This document shows positions 44,760 to 57,000 of a stretch of 64,000 bases of DNA, piece after piece. The stretch covers positions 47,570,042 to 47,634,041 of the forward strand of contig CM060734.1 of NCBI GenBank assembly GCA_030704615.1, given 5' to 3'. Position 1 is the first letter of the stretch; every line of letters begins with the position of its first letter. Both the position numbers and the translations under genes were made by a program. The DNA comes from Takakia lepidozioides. Taxonomy: Eukaryota > Streptophyta > Takakiopsida > Takakiales > Takakiaceae. The notes under the pieces are model-generated. The model was not told the origin of the DNA and did not search any database. It was given only the letters and a program-made list of their open reading frames with translations.

Positions 44760-47640
44760 AGATAACCATGACTAAAACCATGACATCTACCTCCGGGTGC
44801 TTTAGAATTGAATCATGAATTGAGGCCCAGAAATCTATTCGCTCAGAAGTGGAGTTAGGAGCATATATGTTTATGAAAGCTGAAGCCCCAAAAACAGAGG
44901 AGATAACAGTGAAAGCACATTGAGCCCTACCTGACATCCAAATGTCAACTTTTGAAAAGCAATTATCCAACGAAGGCAAGACAAGGATGGCAGTACCGCC
45001 TCTAGAGTCTACTAAAGTCGGGTTCCACCATGCCAGGGTGGAGGGCCAGATTGACTGTCCTAAGGAAACAATATTCCTTGCGGTAAGCTTATGCTCTTGA
45101 AGGAACAAAATGCTATTAAGAGGTAAAAGAGAGGAGGCCCAATTCCGGATTCTACTTCGTTTGGGCACAAACCCCTCTCCAAGAGTATAGATTCCAACTC
45201 ATGTAGGCTGAACTGCGAAGCCCGTGACTGATTCACGATTCGATGGCTGTAGGGGAGTAACCTCGAACGTCAGTCGGGGGTCGGTAGGAAGAAGAGATGG
45301 CACCCATTTGTAACCCGGTGGAGCCGAGACTTTCAAGGATCCCACAAACCAGATTGTAACACTATTAGGGCACAAGGAATCGGAGATGGAACAAGGCCAG
45401 ACAATTCTCTTAAGAACTGAGCTAGATAGCAGAGAATGCAAGGAGACCTTTAGAAATATTGATATAAAAAACAATCCTTCATGTGAGGTCGCACTCTCCG
45501 AGCATCTCAAGGCTGGCAGGGAAACTGACCGAGTAACCGTATCTGCGACTAGAACGCAAGCAGAGGAGGGAGAATCTTTACAATAGATGAAAATGGGGAT
45601 GAGCAAGAGAGGAGGGAATGAGCTCACCGCCGGGAGGGAAGGGATGGCCATATCCAGGGGTGCCAAACAGAATGAAGAATTGTCCGAATTGGGGATCGGG
45701 ACTATGACCAAATCGTTGGAACTAGCATTATTATCCAAGTTGCGCGAATATTTCTGTGAGGAGCGTAGGGCCTCTACCAAGAGCTTCCCAGCTTCGTAAG
45801 TAGCCAATAAGTAGGGGCGGCTGGCCGCGCTTCCCAATTCGACTGGAACCGAACTACCAAAAATCCACCTTAGCGTTGAGTCGCCAGCCTGTAGGGAAGA
45901 AACGTCAGATAGCTTGATGACTGGCAAGACTTGAACGAAGAATAGATTGTTGTTAGAGGCAGATTGATGCACTCTGGAGCCAAATAACACAGCAGTTTCC
46001 GAAGACAACTGAAAAGTGGGAAGAGAAGACGAGAAAATCTCTTTTTTTGGCAAGAATGAGCTCCATCTCTTTTCCTTGAGAAAGGGTGTAAACGTCCTTC
46101 TTGGTGATCCAAGCAGAGGCGAACTTGTTGCCTCCCGAGAAGAGCACCGAGGGGATCCCAGCCGGGAAGCCGTAGATAATGGGGGCTATAGTGATAGCCA
46201 CCGAATGAGCCCCCGCCAGCCAAGAAGCATCAGGCAGTTGCACATCTGCAAAAGACTTCAAATGAAGGCAATACGTTGCCAAGCTCTGAGTCCCGTCCTT
46301 GGGGTTGAGCGGAAAGACAGCCGGAATATCTTCCGCTGCATAAGGAGCTCCCTGGGACGGAGAAGAGAGCAGGTAAACACGAGGGCTGATTGCAGCTGGA
46401 GAAGCCACGGTATCAAGCCGCGATCTTTTGGACGGATGAGGCAGAGGTGGCGTGACATCCAATCTTTTCCTGGAAGGCCCTGCCATAGCATCCTGGGAGG
46501 CCAAATGCACATCATCTGAGGGCTTGAAGCTTGGGGCAATCCGCCTTGATGTGCCCTTTTGCGCGGGTCTAACTAATCATTTCTGTATGGCGCTAGGGAG
46601 AAACTACTACTCACTCATGTTCAGCTCTCCCGAGTTTGCTGTCAGGGCACTTGCCTTCAACGTTTGCCTCTCCAAGTGCCGTGTGCACATATTCCCCTGG
46701 TCAGCCGACTGGGGTCATAGAGGTGGTATCACATGCAGGCCTAGAGTCTTGGCACTCCCTTACCTCCCTAGAAACTACCTCAGATCTCTGCCTGAGATAG
46801 GAGCTCATTTTGGGGTGTATATTGGCTCAATGAATGTTATTGATCAGATTCATCTTGACGCTCAAAGTATTGACAATGAAGTGTTATCCTTTGATGCCCA
46901 AAGAGACGGAGGAGCTCCCCAGATTGTGGTCATGATGCCAGTGGAGGCCTCCATCATCCCCACACTCAAGTTGTCGACATTGGACAACTTCTTCGTCACA
47001 GTGGCAGTCGAAGAGGTCTATATACCGGTGATTTGCTTTGCTCCGTGGCCCAGTTCCTGACGAACAATCTGTTGCGGACCCTGCCAGGGAAGTATAAGAG
47101 GACCCCTTGCTCAGCAAGCAGCTGAGAATGTTCCTTGTAATCTCCATGTTGAGTTGGAGAATGGGTTGAGCCTCTTCCACAGGGGCCACTTCTTCCCTCC
47201 AACAAAAGGAAGAACTGATCGGGGAGGCTGGTCGCCTGGGGCCAGCTCCCAGCACTCTAGGACCAGTGAAGGAGGGCCTTCTGCCATTAGGGTTGTTTCT
47301 AGCTCTAGGGTGTCTGCGAGCTTCTCCCCTATGATTGTTGGCACCGAAAGCAGCAGGGACGTACGCCATGGTAACGAGAGCGAAAGCTGGGGAGATTAAC
47401 AAGGGAAGCCGCGATGGAGATAAGGGACGCACTTGAAGATAAGAAGACCAAAAGAAGGGGACTTTTGCAAACGATGAAGTGAAACTGGAGCGCAGCAGAA
47501 GGGAGAAGAGGAAAAAGGGCGGGAAGCCACCGATAAGGCTTGGTGAGGAGCTGCGCGGGAGCCCGATTGGAATTAAGGCGGAGCGTGGGGAATGAAGAGC
47601 GCCGGGAAAAGGTGGGGCTTTCCCAGAGAAATAACATCGC
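44760..47640 (-). mobile_element. LINE-B 5' half: ORF1 and endonuclease start
   Basis: The minus-strand frame 45168-44758 reads as the N-terminal half of an AP-type endonuclease (ILFLQEHKLT, WWNPTLVDSRGGTAILVLPS, INIYAPNSTSERIDFW) and stops where GDFN would be expected. Upstream, 46510-45953 and 46053-45199 are ORF1-like frames separated by a frameshift. The 5' region reaches to about 47640 (N terminus MAYVPAAFGANNHRG at about 47370). Between, 46540-47060 is inverted (see separate entry). Confidence 0.7.
46540..47060 (+). pseudogene. DUF4283-like LINE ORF1 segment on the opposite strand
   Basis: The plus-strand frame has HIFPWSADWGHRGGITCRP and LALPYLPRNYLRSLPEIGAH, the pattern of the DUF4283 domain in plant LINE ORF1 (..PW......PVWV.L..LP..Y.....L..I...G). 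ORF1-like sequence on either side is on the minus strand, so this segment is probably inverted within LINE-B. A separate LINE fragment is the alternative. Confidence 0.5.
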
Positions 47641-49290
47641 TCACTGAGCTGTCAAGACATCAAGTCCGAGGAGCCGACCAAGGCTGTTAAGAATTCATGT
47701 TGATGTAAGAAACTGAGAGAGGGAGAATCGGTGAGCATAGAGAAGAGATAGTTCCTTGTGGACGAACGAAGGAGGAAGAACGAGAGAAGGGGACTGTGAG
47801 GGGAGCTAGAAACGGCTAAGTTCAAGCCACATAGACCGCAAGATGCGGAGCTCCCCATCTCTTCCTTCTTCCTCTTTTCCTTCTTCCTTTGTATGTTCAA
47901 ATTGTAAATATATGCAGGTAAATTTTCTAACAATGATTCATATAGAATATAAGCAATTAGTGCAACAATTTCGTAGGGAAACTACTACTTATGCACTAGA
48001 GTGATGACGCGCATGTGCTGCATTGATGAGCATGTCAGACTAAAGGCCTTGAGAAAGTGCGGCTGATTTTTACTCCTAGCCCGAAGAAGAGGCGGTACGG
48101 TCCTTTGCGCTTGAAAGACCGCGTCGCGAAGTTCAGCGGCGGCATGGATATGGGCGTTGTGGAACAGACCACGACAGATGGCGTGAGAATATCTTAAAAA
48201 TATGGTACAACGAATCAAAAATACACTCACGCGACAAAATTGAGAAACTACTTTAAAATTGTGCTCACGCGAGCACAGTGAGTTTCGTTGGTGTAACTAT
48301 TGTTTTAATTTTCGGGGATTTGTTTTTTGGGGTTCGTTTGACCAACAAAGCTCATCGAGCTTACGTGAGCACAAGTTTTGAAGTAGATACATTAGCGAAA
48401 TACTGCTGTTTATAATATTACAATTTTTTACTATCAAATATTTGTATTTTAATATATACCCATAGGGTTTTAGCTAAATATACTCATAAACCATGTAACT
48501 CATCCTATTAATGTAGCAATACCCTATATCCACCTATGACTTGTATTTTTGCTTTGCAAATATACTACGCATATATCGGTCGCACTTGTTTTTTCCCTTC
48601 CTTGCTCATGTCTTTTCTGCTCACACTGTGCTAATGAGATTACGAGCCCTTATATGGAGATATGCTCTTGCTTCTATTGCTAATTGTAGCACATGGCCAG
48701 AGGGTAACTAAGAGGCACTTTTGCCTTTTTGTAGACACAAAAGACACAAGGTCATAAGTAGAGCTGCCCTTGACCAGTGCCGGACCAAACCAAAAGGTGC
48801 CCTTTGGGAGTGGATGAATCAGAGATACAAGACAAGACAATATACCACACAACATCTATCATCTCATCCATCCAGAGCCTCTTTCATCCAGTCTACCACC
48901 GCAACAGAGCAGGCCAGCTGGGCTAATACCTATCCAGCCACGTGGACAGTGCCTAATCCACTTACGGATATCTCATTTCCTTCGTGTCGATCCAGCCACC
49001 GTCAGATTCTGAATCGACGGACGCAGTTGCTTAGTTCGGGGACTCGTGGCATGGTCGTTCCTATCCGCGAGAACGGGCCCACACCACCGGGGAATAAACT
49101 GCTCCGCACGTGTGCTGGCATCCTTGGCTTTTCCGCTATTTTCTGTATTTGTTTTTTGTTTGTTTTCTTTAAACAAAGGGAATGTTTCTTATTTTAAGAA
49201 GGGAAACAAGGGGAGCGAATCAGGCCCCTTTCATATAGTGAGATGAAAAATAACCTCTTTCAAAGTAACCTCGCCCATCACCTTTGTAAG
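47641..49290. other. Gene-free AT-rich stretch
   Basis: No supported gene. A block at about 48650-48730 repeats sequence seen near 34160-34270 (GCTTCTATTGCTAATTGTAG). Short GCTCACGCGAGCAC-type inverted motifs occur at about 48270. Confidence 0.5.
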
Positions 49291-49309
49291 ACTCTATGGC
49301 TACCAGCAA

Positions 49310-49420
49310 GATTATTATTATTATTATTATTATTATTTATAAAAAGGAAACCTGGGAGCGACTGCTCACAATTCAGGCCCTTGAGGAGGGGAAAATAATA
49401 ATAATAATAATTATTAAAAT
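49310..49420. repeat. Microsatellites and reversed SINE tail
   Basis: (ATT)n at about 49314-49336 and (AAT)n at about 49397-49412 flank a reverse-complement copy of the 3' end of the SINE at 49828-50075 (AACCTGGGAGCGACTGCTCA). Confidence 0.75.
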
Positions 49421-49439
49421 TATCATTTCCAAGTTCGAC

Positions 49440-49625
49440 TTCTTTAAGACAGTTTTAAGGGCCTCAATTCCCCTTTACTCAAAAAATGAAAAAGAACAGA
49501 AAAAACCTTGGCATGAGGTGCCTATCAAGAGAGCGATCGCATAGGAAGGTTATACCACACCGGACAAGGTAGCAGGATTTGAACCCAGACTCGCCTGGGT
49601 GGCACTTGAACTGAACAACCAATTG
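49440..49625 (-). mobile_element. tRNA-derived SINE-like sequence, minus strand
   Basis: The minus strand carries a B box (GGGTTCAAATCCTGCTA, about 49583-49567) and an A-box-like GGTTGTTCAGTTCAAGTG. Next to it is AAGGGCCTCAATTCCCCTTT plus an A-rich tract and CCTTGGCATGAGGTGCCTAT, the same junction found at the ends of both unit U copies (17155-17225 and 31465-31530). Confidence 0.55.
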
Positions 49626-49825
49626 GTGGTGTATTTTTTAACTTTCTGGTTGAAGGTGGATGATGCCTACCTAGTATTCTTATTCCTTGCCACCTTACAA
49701 ATGGAAGGCCGCAAGAAACAAGAAACGCCATAGGTTAGGTATGCTTCTGGGCACAAGAGTCAAATTTTAACGTATTAAAGCTGAGAAAAGAATATTATTA
49801 AAAAATATTGAAATAAAAATAAATA

Positions 49826-50075
49826 CCTGCGGCTGGCCCTTGCTCAGTTGGATAGTTCACTATGTGTCAGCCTGGTGGTTCAGGGTTCAAATCCTGCTAC
49901 TCTGTCCTGTGGGTATGATTTGTTTCGTGACCGGTTGGTCTGGGGGTGATGTTCCCCTCCTCTGTGCCCAATGGCTTATCTGAAAGGGGGTAAATTTTTC
50001 CCCCTCCTCAAGGGCCTGAATTGTGAGCAGTCGCTCCCAGGTTTCCGTTATGCAAAAAGAAAAAAAGAAATTGTG
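49826..50075 (+). mobile_element. tRNA-derived SINE
   Basis: The tRNA-like head has an A box (TTGCTCAGTTGGATAG, about 49838-49853) and a B box (GGTTCAAATCC, about 49884-49894). An unrelated body follows, then the 3' end AAGGGCCTGAATTGTGAGCA and an A-rich tail (AAAAAGAAAAAAAGAAA, about 50055-50070). It is not a tRNA gene: no acceptor stem closes and the head is followed by a SINE body. Confidence 0.8.
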
Positions 50076-52240
50076 GAGCCTCTGAAGAAAAACACTTTTT
50101 AGATTTGAGAATAATAGTTATGTGACCGAGGGAATGGTGACGATAATATTCCGTGGGATGATTTTATTCTGTACTTATTCTTAAATATAATGAATGATAT
50201 CCACAAGAAAACAAAACTGCCTGTTCAGTGTTTTTTTTTTCATTGTTTATAATAATGATAATCCTAATCTTTTAGAACTGTTCTTTTTTTTTTAATAAAG
50301 GAAAAGGGACGGAGGCCCTTTTAATTAAATTAATTAAAGTAAATAGTCACAATAGTGGAAAAAATAACCACTGTGGGTAACTGCGGGGAAACTTCCCCGT
50401 AACTTCTTATTGAAAAACCGTGTGCGCGAAAAAAAACACGGACCCTGAAAGCACCCGACTTTGCGACGGAGACTACGGAGTAACTTGCTCTATTTTGGAG
50501 CTCGCACATGGATATTCTTTTTGGCTTTTTCCATGTATTTCTCCGAAATCATTTAAACCTACCGTTCGGTCTAGAACCAATGTAGTAGTAGCTAACTAGT
50601 TAGCGAAAGGTACTAGTAAGTTACTAGGGTAAGTTACTATGTAGTGGGAGTTGTTCAACGGCCATTGAATGCTCGCCCGCGATTTTGGCGATTGCTATCC
50701 GGACCACTTTATTATATTATTTATGTTAATAATAGTAATTACCTCCCATATCTACCTCATGGTTTCACCACTTGGGTGATCTGTGTGGGAATTATCGACA
50801 CTAAGCCGTTGATGTAGCGGATCCAACGGTCTCATTCAAACCTTCCTGGCGCGGACACGTCGACTACTGATGGTAGGTATACGTACGATTGTTGCCTCAC
50901 GTACGTACACATATACGTTTTGACGTACTATATCTCTATACCTCCGCCTGCATTTTTATACTCTTGGACTTCTGACAAGAGGTGATTTCGCAGAAATATA
51001 TGTATGTGGTTTCTACTTTCTAGTATTAGCCTGCCACCGAAGGTCAAAGACTGCATTTATGAACGCATATAGCGCCAAAAATAATAAAATAATAAAATAA
51101 TAAAGCGCCGAGCGACAATCTTCTGCTTCTTAATTTGCCTTCAAAAAAGGCATAAACTGCCCCCAGGGCGCAAAATCCTTAACTTACATATAAGATGCAC
51201 AGAAACTTAATCTTGGATGAATGAAACTGGATGTGGTGGATGATATTTCCTATTCTATGAAAGCAACTTGTGGAAAGAGGGGATAAAAATGTGGTGTGGT
51301 CATGCCTACCGCAAGGGACACAAGCCGTCGTCGGTTTGTACTCTCCACATCAATTCAATGACCATGTAGGATTCCTAAGTATTTATTGTGTGACCGGCAT
51401 CAAACATACAATGTGTCATAAAAATATAATATAATTACCTTTTGAAGAGGTGAGAGCTAGTAAGTTTTCCATAACGGAGTAATAAGGCAAATAACAAGTT
51501 CTTAGATGGATTGATGAAGAATGCAGAAGGGCCATTTCATGGATGAATGATAATTTGCAATGGTGATACCACCACAAGCAATGATCCTACTGATGATGGA
51601 TTTGATGGGTTAGTCATCATTCGTTATACACTCTAATGTTTCCTTAGGCCCCCGCCGCACCGGGCTGCCAGCGTAGAACACCTGCTAACGGTTAGCAGGC
51701 CCGTTTTCATAACAGCTGCTCCAACTTAACTTATATTCTTATGTTTCCCGACGATAATTGTCCACAGCGGGCGTTGTGTAGATATCCCCATACTATGAAA
51801 AGCTACAGAGAATGTTGGAGGAATGCGCTCCGCAAGAAGGTGTGCGACATGGTGGGGAGAAACTGCCCCGCATCAGTCAACGTCTTCACCAACAACTAAC
51901 AACTGGTGGTACTCGGACTCTCCCATTGCACCAACATCGTCCCGCAGATGTTACACTGTGTTGTCCCAGGGTACCGAAAAGGGGTGTGGGAATTGTGCAC
52001 ACAGGACATGATCTCACCGGCCCTTGGTGGTGTGTAGACCGTCGATGCGAAAATCATCATAAGTAACGGCGATGGATATTTCGTTACCGGAATCTTTAGT
52101 CTAGAGACGGTCCCATGCTTGTCCCATCATCAACCTCATCGTCATCCCAATCTAAACCAAAAGTACAAGACTGGGATACTTATCCTGTAGATTTGACGAG
52201 AATATTACTCGAATATACCTTATGTGGAACGGATGGACGG
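50076..52240. other. Gene-free stretch
   Basis: No protein-like frame is supported. A LINE/SINE-type tail in reverse (AAAGGGACGGAGGCCCTTTT) lies at about 50300-50325. GC content rises toward the right end. Confidence 0.5.
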
Positions 52241-53300
52241 CAGGGGGTACGAGGTGTGCACGCGAACGGAACGTCGGGGGTTGGTCCATTCCAGCACGTA
52301 CGATCTACGTATTCACAACGTCATTACACATTATGCGATACTGTACAACCGTATGGATACCACCACCCGATGACCACGGTAAATACCTACCCTGTCGGTA
52401 TTCCGGCGGTAGGTGCCTATTTGGGGGCAGGGTGGTGTAAATAGAGAGAGGCGCACTGCCCCACCCGAACAAATGGCGGCTGCGGATGCACGCTACATGA
52501 CCCGCCATGTAGGATGCGCGGGGTCTGCCACGCGGCAGGCCCGTGGCGTCAGCCACGACGCCCGCCCCCGCCCAAGCCACCGGTCGCCGGATGAGCCGGT
52601 CACCCCCGCCGTGCGGTCTGCGCTCTGACCGTCCGATGGTCGGGGAGGCGGGAAAGGGTCGTTGAAAGCTTTACCACGTGGCAGGGAGGCAGTGGCGGGA
52701 TCGTGGCGGGGTTGGCTGGATGCGCAGTTGCCGGTTAGCCGGTGACCGCAGGCGGGCACCCGTCGTTGTGACTCGGTCGCTGGGGCTGCATCCGGCGGTA
52801 ACCTTCGGCGCCCGGCGAGCAGGACCGGGTGGGTTCCGTTGTAGGACCGGAGAGCAAACGGTTAGCCCCCCCCCCCCCCCGTCTCTCGCTGCGTTCTTCC
52901 TTCCCGTGTTGGTGGGGGAGCTGCCTCGCTTCTTATCCAGCCGCCTCGCAGCGCTTGACGCATGGCAGGGGGAGGGGCCCAGGGTCGCCGCATTGGAGCT
53001 TTAAGCCTCGTTTCCCGTTTCCCCAGATGTTGCACGACGTGTTGCTTCTGCTTTCTTCTCAGAAGGTGGCCTGTAGAGTGAGTAGCAGCAGTGTGAATCG
53101 GTTATTTGCCTCCCCTTAGTCTCTGCGGCCTTTTATTTAGCCCCGTGTTTTCTTTGCTTTCCAGTTGTGGCTGTCCGACTTCGCTGGGGTGTTAGGAAGG
53201 TGAAACGTACGAGGGGAGGGCCCGGAGGGACGGGACGGGGAGGTGGAGTCAGTGTTACACTACACGCAAGTTGAGGTTGCGAGGGAGACAAGCCAAGCCA
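52240..53300. promoter_or_regulatory. GC-rich, CpG-rich island upstream of the seven-TM gene
   Basis: Markedly GC-rich and CpG-dense compared with the AT-rich repeats on the left, with a C homopolymer at about 52866-52880. The next gene on the plus strand begins at 54053, so this is a likely promoter and 5'-UTR region. No TATA box was assigned. A 5'-UTR intron is possible. Confidence 0.45.
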
Positions 53301-54052
53301 AGCCAAGTGTGTTTTTTCTCTTTTGGAAGTGTCTGTGTGGTACTGTTGGAGGAGGTCCAGTAATCGTCTTGTAAATACTCAATTCAGACAATTTCCTGCT
53401 TCCGAGGATCAGTTCCTTAATTGCTGCTAAGGATGCCCCGTGACAATCGAAGGGAATCCGGGATTGCTTGGGAGTCCAGAGCTATTCACAGTAGTGGCTG
53501 CAAGTCGCGGCTATGGATTCCAAGGATGAGACTCTGATATTTGGGACGGGAAGCGGTTCACTCTTGTAGAAGGAGGTTTTCCCGGAGAGCTTGCAGCAGA
53601 AACGAGGAGTTTAAATTTGTAGAGGCAGATTCTGTGTCTCAACAGTGTATCCTGCTTGAAGGTTACCAATTTCACACTGAGGCTGCGTGCCGTTGTATTT
53701 GACGCTGTCCGGCTTGAAGATTAGAGGCCGAAATATTTTTTCAGAAGAACTCACCTCGAATTGCGAGAGAGACGATTCGAGGGAACTGAAAATGAATGGT
53801 GCAGGGGCAGTCATTGCATCTGCAGATTTAGATTAGTCGAGCAGCTACTATTCTAGGGGGCCTGCAAGGGTCTGATATCTACGAGACTTTCCTCCAGACT
53901 TTAAATATTTGGAATCCACTGCGGTCCGCAGAGCGTTCCAAATTCAATTTTCGTTAACTCTGCCTCCTCGCGCACTAGAGAGCGTTTGATACGCGGTCAA
54001 GCTCCGGGGGACTTCTGCGCTAGAGCGGTATAAGTGGGAGGGAAAGACAGAA

Positions 54053-57000
54053 ATGGATGCAGCAGTAGATCGTGGGCATGTTCAGAAACCAGTGATTACG
54101 AATCCCAGCGAATGGGAAGAATCTTACAGGCCGCTCCCTTACCTTTTCTTCGGGCTTCTGATAATATGGATAGTTCTGGTGTTTATTTGGACCTTAAACA
54201 CTTGGACCAAGCGGAGATGGCAGGTATGCTACCACTCTCTTTCTTTTCTTTTCACACTATCCTGTCTCTTTCTGCGTTTTATGATGTGAAAGGGAGAAGG
54301 ACATGCAGGATTGTGATCATCGGACTGGCTCCTGGCTTTAGAGATTTTGGAACTCTTGAAGTTACCTCTCTTTTTTGCCCCTTCCTTCCCACCCGCCCCA
54401 TTCCACGGGCGTAATATGCTTATGGCCAGTATCCTTTAATGCATATTTCAATCTTCTTTTTATCTTGCAAACTCAGTTGGAGGTTGGTGCGTGTGATGGG
54501 CCGTTTTTACGTTTCTTGGGAACCGGAGAAATCCCTAATTTGCAACCCCAGGTTCTCATAGTTGAGCTCAGCAGAAATGTGACAACAGCTGAATCGAAAT
54601 GAACCTAAGAATAGAATCTCAGCGGTCTTCTAGTCTCTTTAGGTGCATAGTCCACACATACAATCTTTGGTGGTTTCAAGTGGTTAACTTGATAAAATTC
54701 CTGCAGTCAAGCGACATACTGTGGAAGTCGCTCCACATCAACATCTTCTTCTGCTAGACGGGTATATTAGTTAGCAAGTGGGATGACAACTGAAATGAAG
54801 TAGCTTAGAGTTCATGGTATTTTCTGAAATGAGAACATGAGATTTTTAGGGGTACTGATTTGGAGGCACAGCAGATGGTATCAGTGTTTGATGGAGTTCA
54901 ATCCATTTTCTCATTGATTTGTGCATGTTTCTCTAATTTGTCAGGGAAGAATGGAGGAAAAAAAACTGGTGGTGCAGGGTTTTTGTGTTTAAATTTTGGG
55001 CATTAAGTTCTCTGGTCCTAGAGCCCCTGCACTTGTGGCCCTCTTTGCCCGTTATAAAGTTTCTTTCTCTTTGCTAACGTGAAATGTTGGATTTTGGGGG
55101 ACAGACAAGTAATTTGCAGTGGGTTTTAACATCAGTACCCATTCTCAAGGCGCTCGTGCTAGGGCTCTCCTTTGTGTTTTGGTAAGTTGGCTTCCAACAG
55201 ACAGAACTGATTTCAGGGGGCGGCTCTGATAGGAATATGTTGTGTCTTATGCTAAGTTGAATCCTCTCTTCAATATAGGAGCTGTAACAAGGCCATTTCC
55301 TATAGTCAACCTTAGCTGGGCCACAGTTATTGCTCACTTGGACTAATCTTGATTTTCGCAGAAAATTTCCCATGGTAGGCCTAGAAACTGTTGCCTAGAA
55401 TTTACCATTCTGTTGCTATCATGTAGTTATTTGGTTTGCTGAGATGCGTGTGTGATTTGGTATGAACTGCAGGTACTCGTGCCTAAATCTCAGCACGTGC
55501 TCATTTTGGGTGGCGTTTGGAGTGTTTGTATCACGCATTTTTTTTGAGACAGCGTGTTTCATTGCATTTCTGTTGATCGCACATGGCTACTGTATCATGC
55601 ACGAGCAGCTTTCCACAGCTGAGCGCCGCAGCATTGCTGGCCTGGCCTCCCTGTTGTACTTGACCCTCACAGGCTACAAGGCTGCTGTTCCTCAATTTGC
55701 TGTAAGTGCAAGTTTGCTTCTTGAACATATGAATTGATATTGTGTCCTTAAATCTATCCCTCCATCTCCTGGCCTTTCAATTTTGATATTCACACATTCC
55801 ACCAGAAGTAGATCTAGTCTTTAATATTCTATTTCATTTTGTATATTAAGAAAGAACTTTGAATAGACTCAAAACCAGTTCTTGTTATTTTTAAGAAGAC
55901 TTCGAGTTTCTAGTTAAAATTTCCATCTCCTCCCCCTCCCACTACCTCCCCACCATTGACTGGTTCTATGGCTATAGTTGGCAGGGTCTAAAAGATTATG
56001 TTTCTGTTGCTTCTCTGCAGGTGCTGGTGGTGCTGATCTATGGCGTGATGCTGTACGTGATCATGGTACATGTGGCACGCAATCTGGCAGTGCTGCGGGA
56101 GCAGCTCCAACATATTCAGGATGAAGGTGTCCACATGATGCATACTGCCATCTACACCAAATACACCATGTTCAAGTATGTTCTCTCCTTCCCTATCAGC
56201 TACTGTCTCTCTAAACTTCCTCGTATTCTCTGGGCCACTGATTGGTAGAGACAAGAGCAACCAAGTGTCCAGGTGGCTGCAAGGTCAAAGTGCCAAGAGA
56301 AGCCATGTATAGGTCTCATGCAAAAAATAAAGTGAAAGAGTTTAGTGCTGCAAATGTTCCGGTACACTTGCTGACTTATCAAATCTGAATCAATTCAGGA
56401 AATTTCAAGGAGCGATGCTGATGATGGTGGTGGCAGAAATATTGGTATGCTCCTGTCTAAGATGCATGCAGAGTATCAGTGTCTAAATATACACGTTATT
56501 GTCCTGTGCCAACTTTGGCTATGATGTGTCATTGAGAACTTGGTTGTCGCTGGATACCATGGTATCCAGCTGCCACTTGTCATGGGGTGTCACTTGTCAC
56601 CCACCAGGTGTAGGTATTTATTGTAGGTAGAAGATGCTGCTGGACAGTTTTGATGCACTTCAATGAGAATGTTAATACAGAGACTTGGAAAGCTGATGCT
56701 GAGTTAGAGTCCTTTGGAGTACCAGTAATGCATGGCTGATATGTCAATGCTTGTTGTGGTTTACTTTCATGGAGTGGTGGTTCATTGAGAATCATGAAGT
56801 TGAGATGGAATGATTGTGCATAAATGATACTAGTTGTAACATGTTTTGTGGAACAGATGCATGCAAGGGCGGAGGGTGTTGCAAACGAATATTGGATGCG
56901 CCTCTTGGTGCGAGAATGGACTGAGATTGGGATTTTCTTTTATATTGGGTATGCTGCATGGGTCTCTTTTGTTACCTGCCACCTTCAAGTCTTTTCTCTC

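Larger units (their letters stand above)
39333..44780 (-). mobile_element. Truncated LTR retrotransposon (gag-protease) inserted in LINE-B
   Basis: Contains gag and protease on the minus strand and a long non-coding 5' part (41830-44780) with minisatellites. Reverse transcriptase, RNase H and integrase are absent: protease homology stops at the LINE-B junction near 39333-39340. No LTR pair was found. On the other side LINE-B endonuclease homology stops near 44780. LINE-B also lacks the end of its endonuclease, so the event involved a deletion as well as an insertion. The region 43080-44780 is C/T-rich with no supported gene. Confidence 0.7.

Noticed and set aside
49838-49900. tRNA gene suggested by A and B boxes
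   Set aside because: No closed acceptor stem and a SINE body with A-rich tail follows; the same holds for the heads at about 15640 and 49575.
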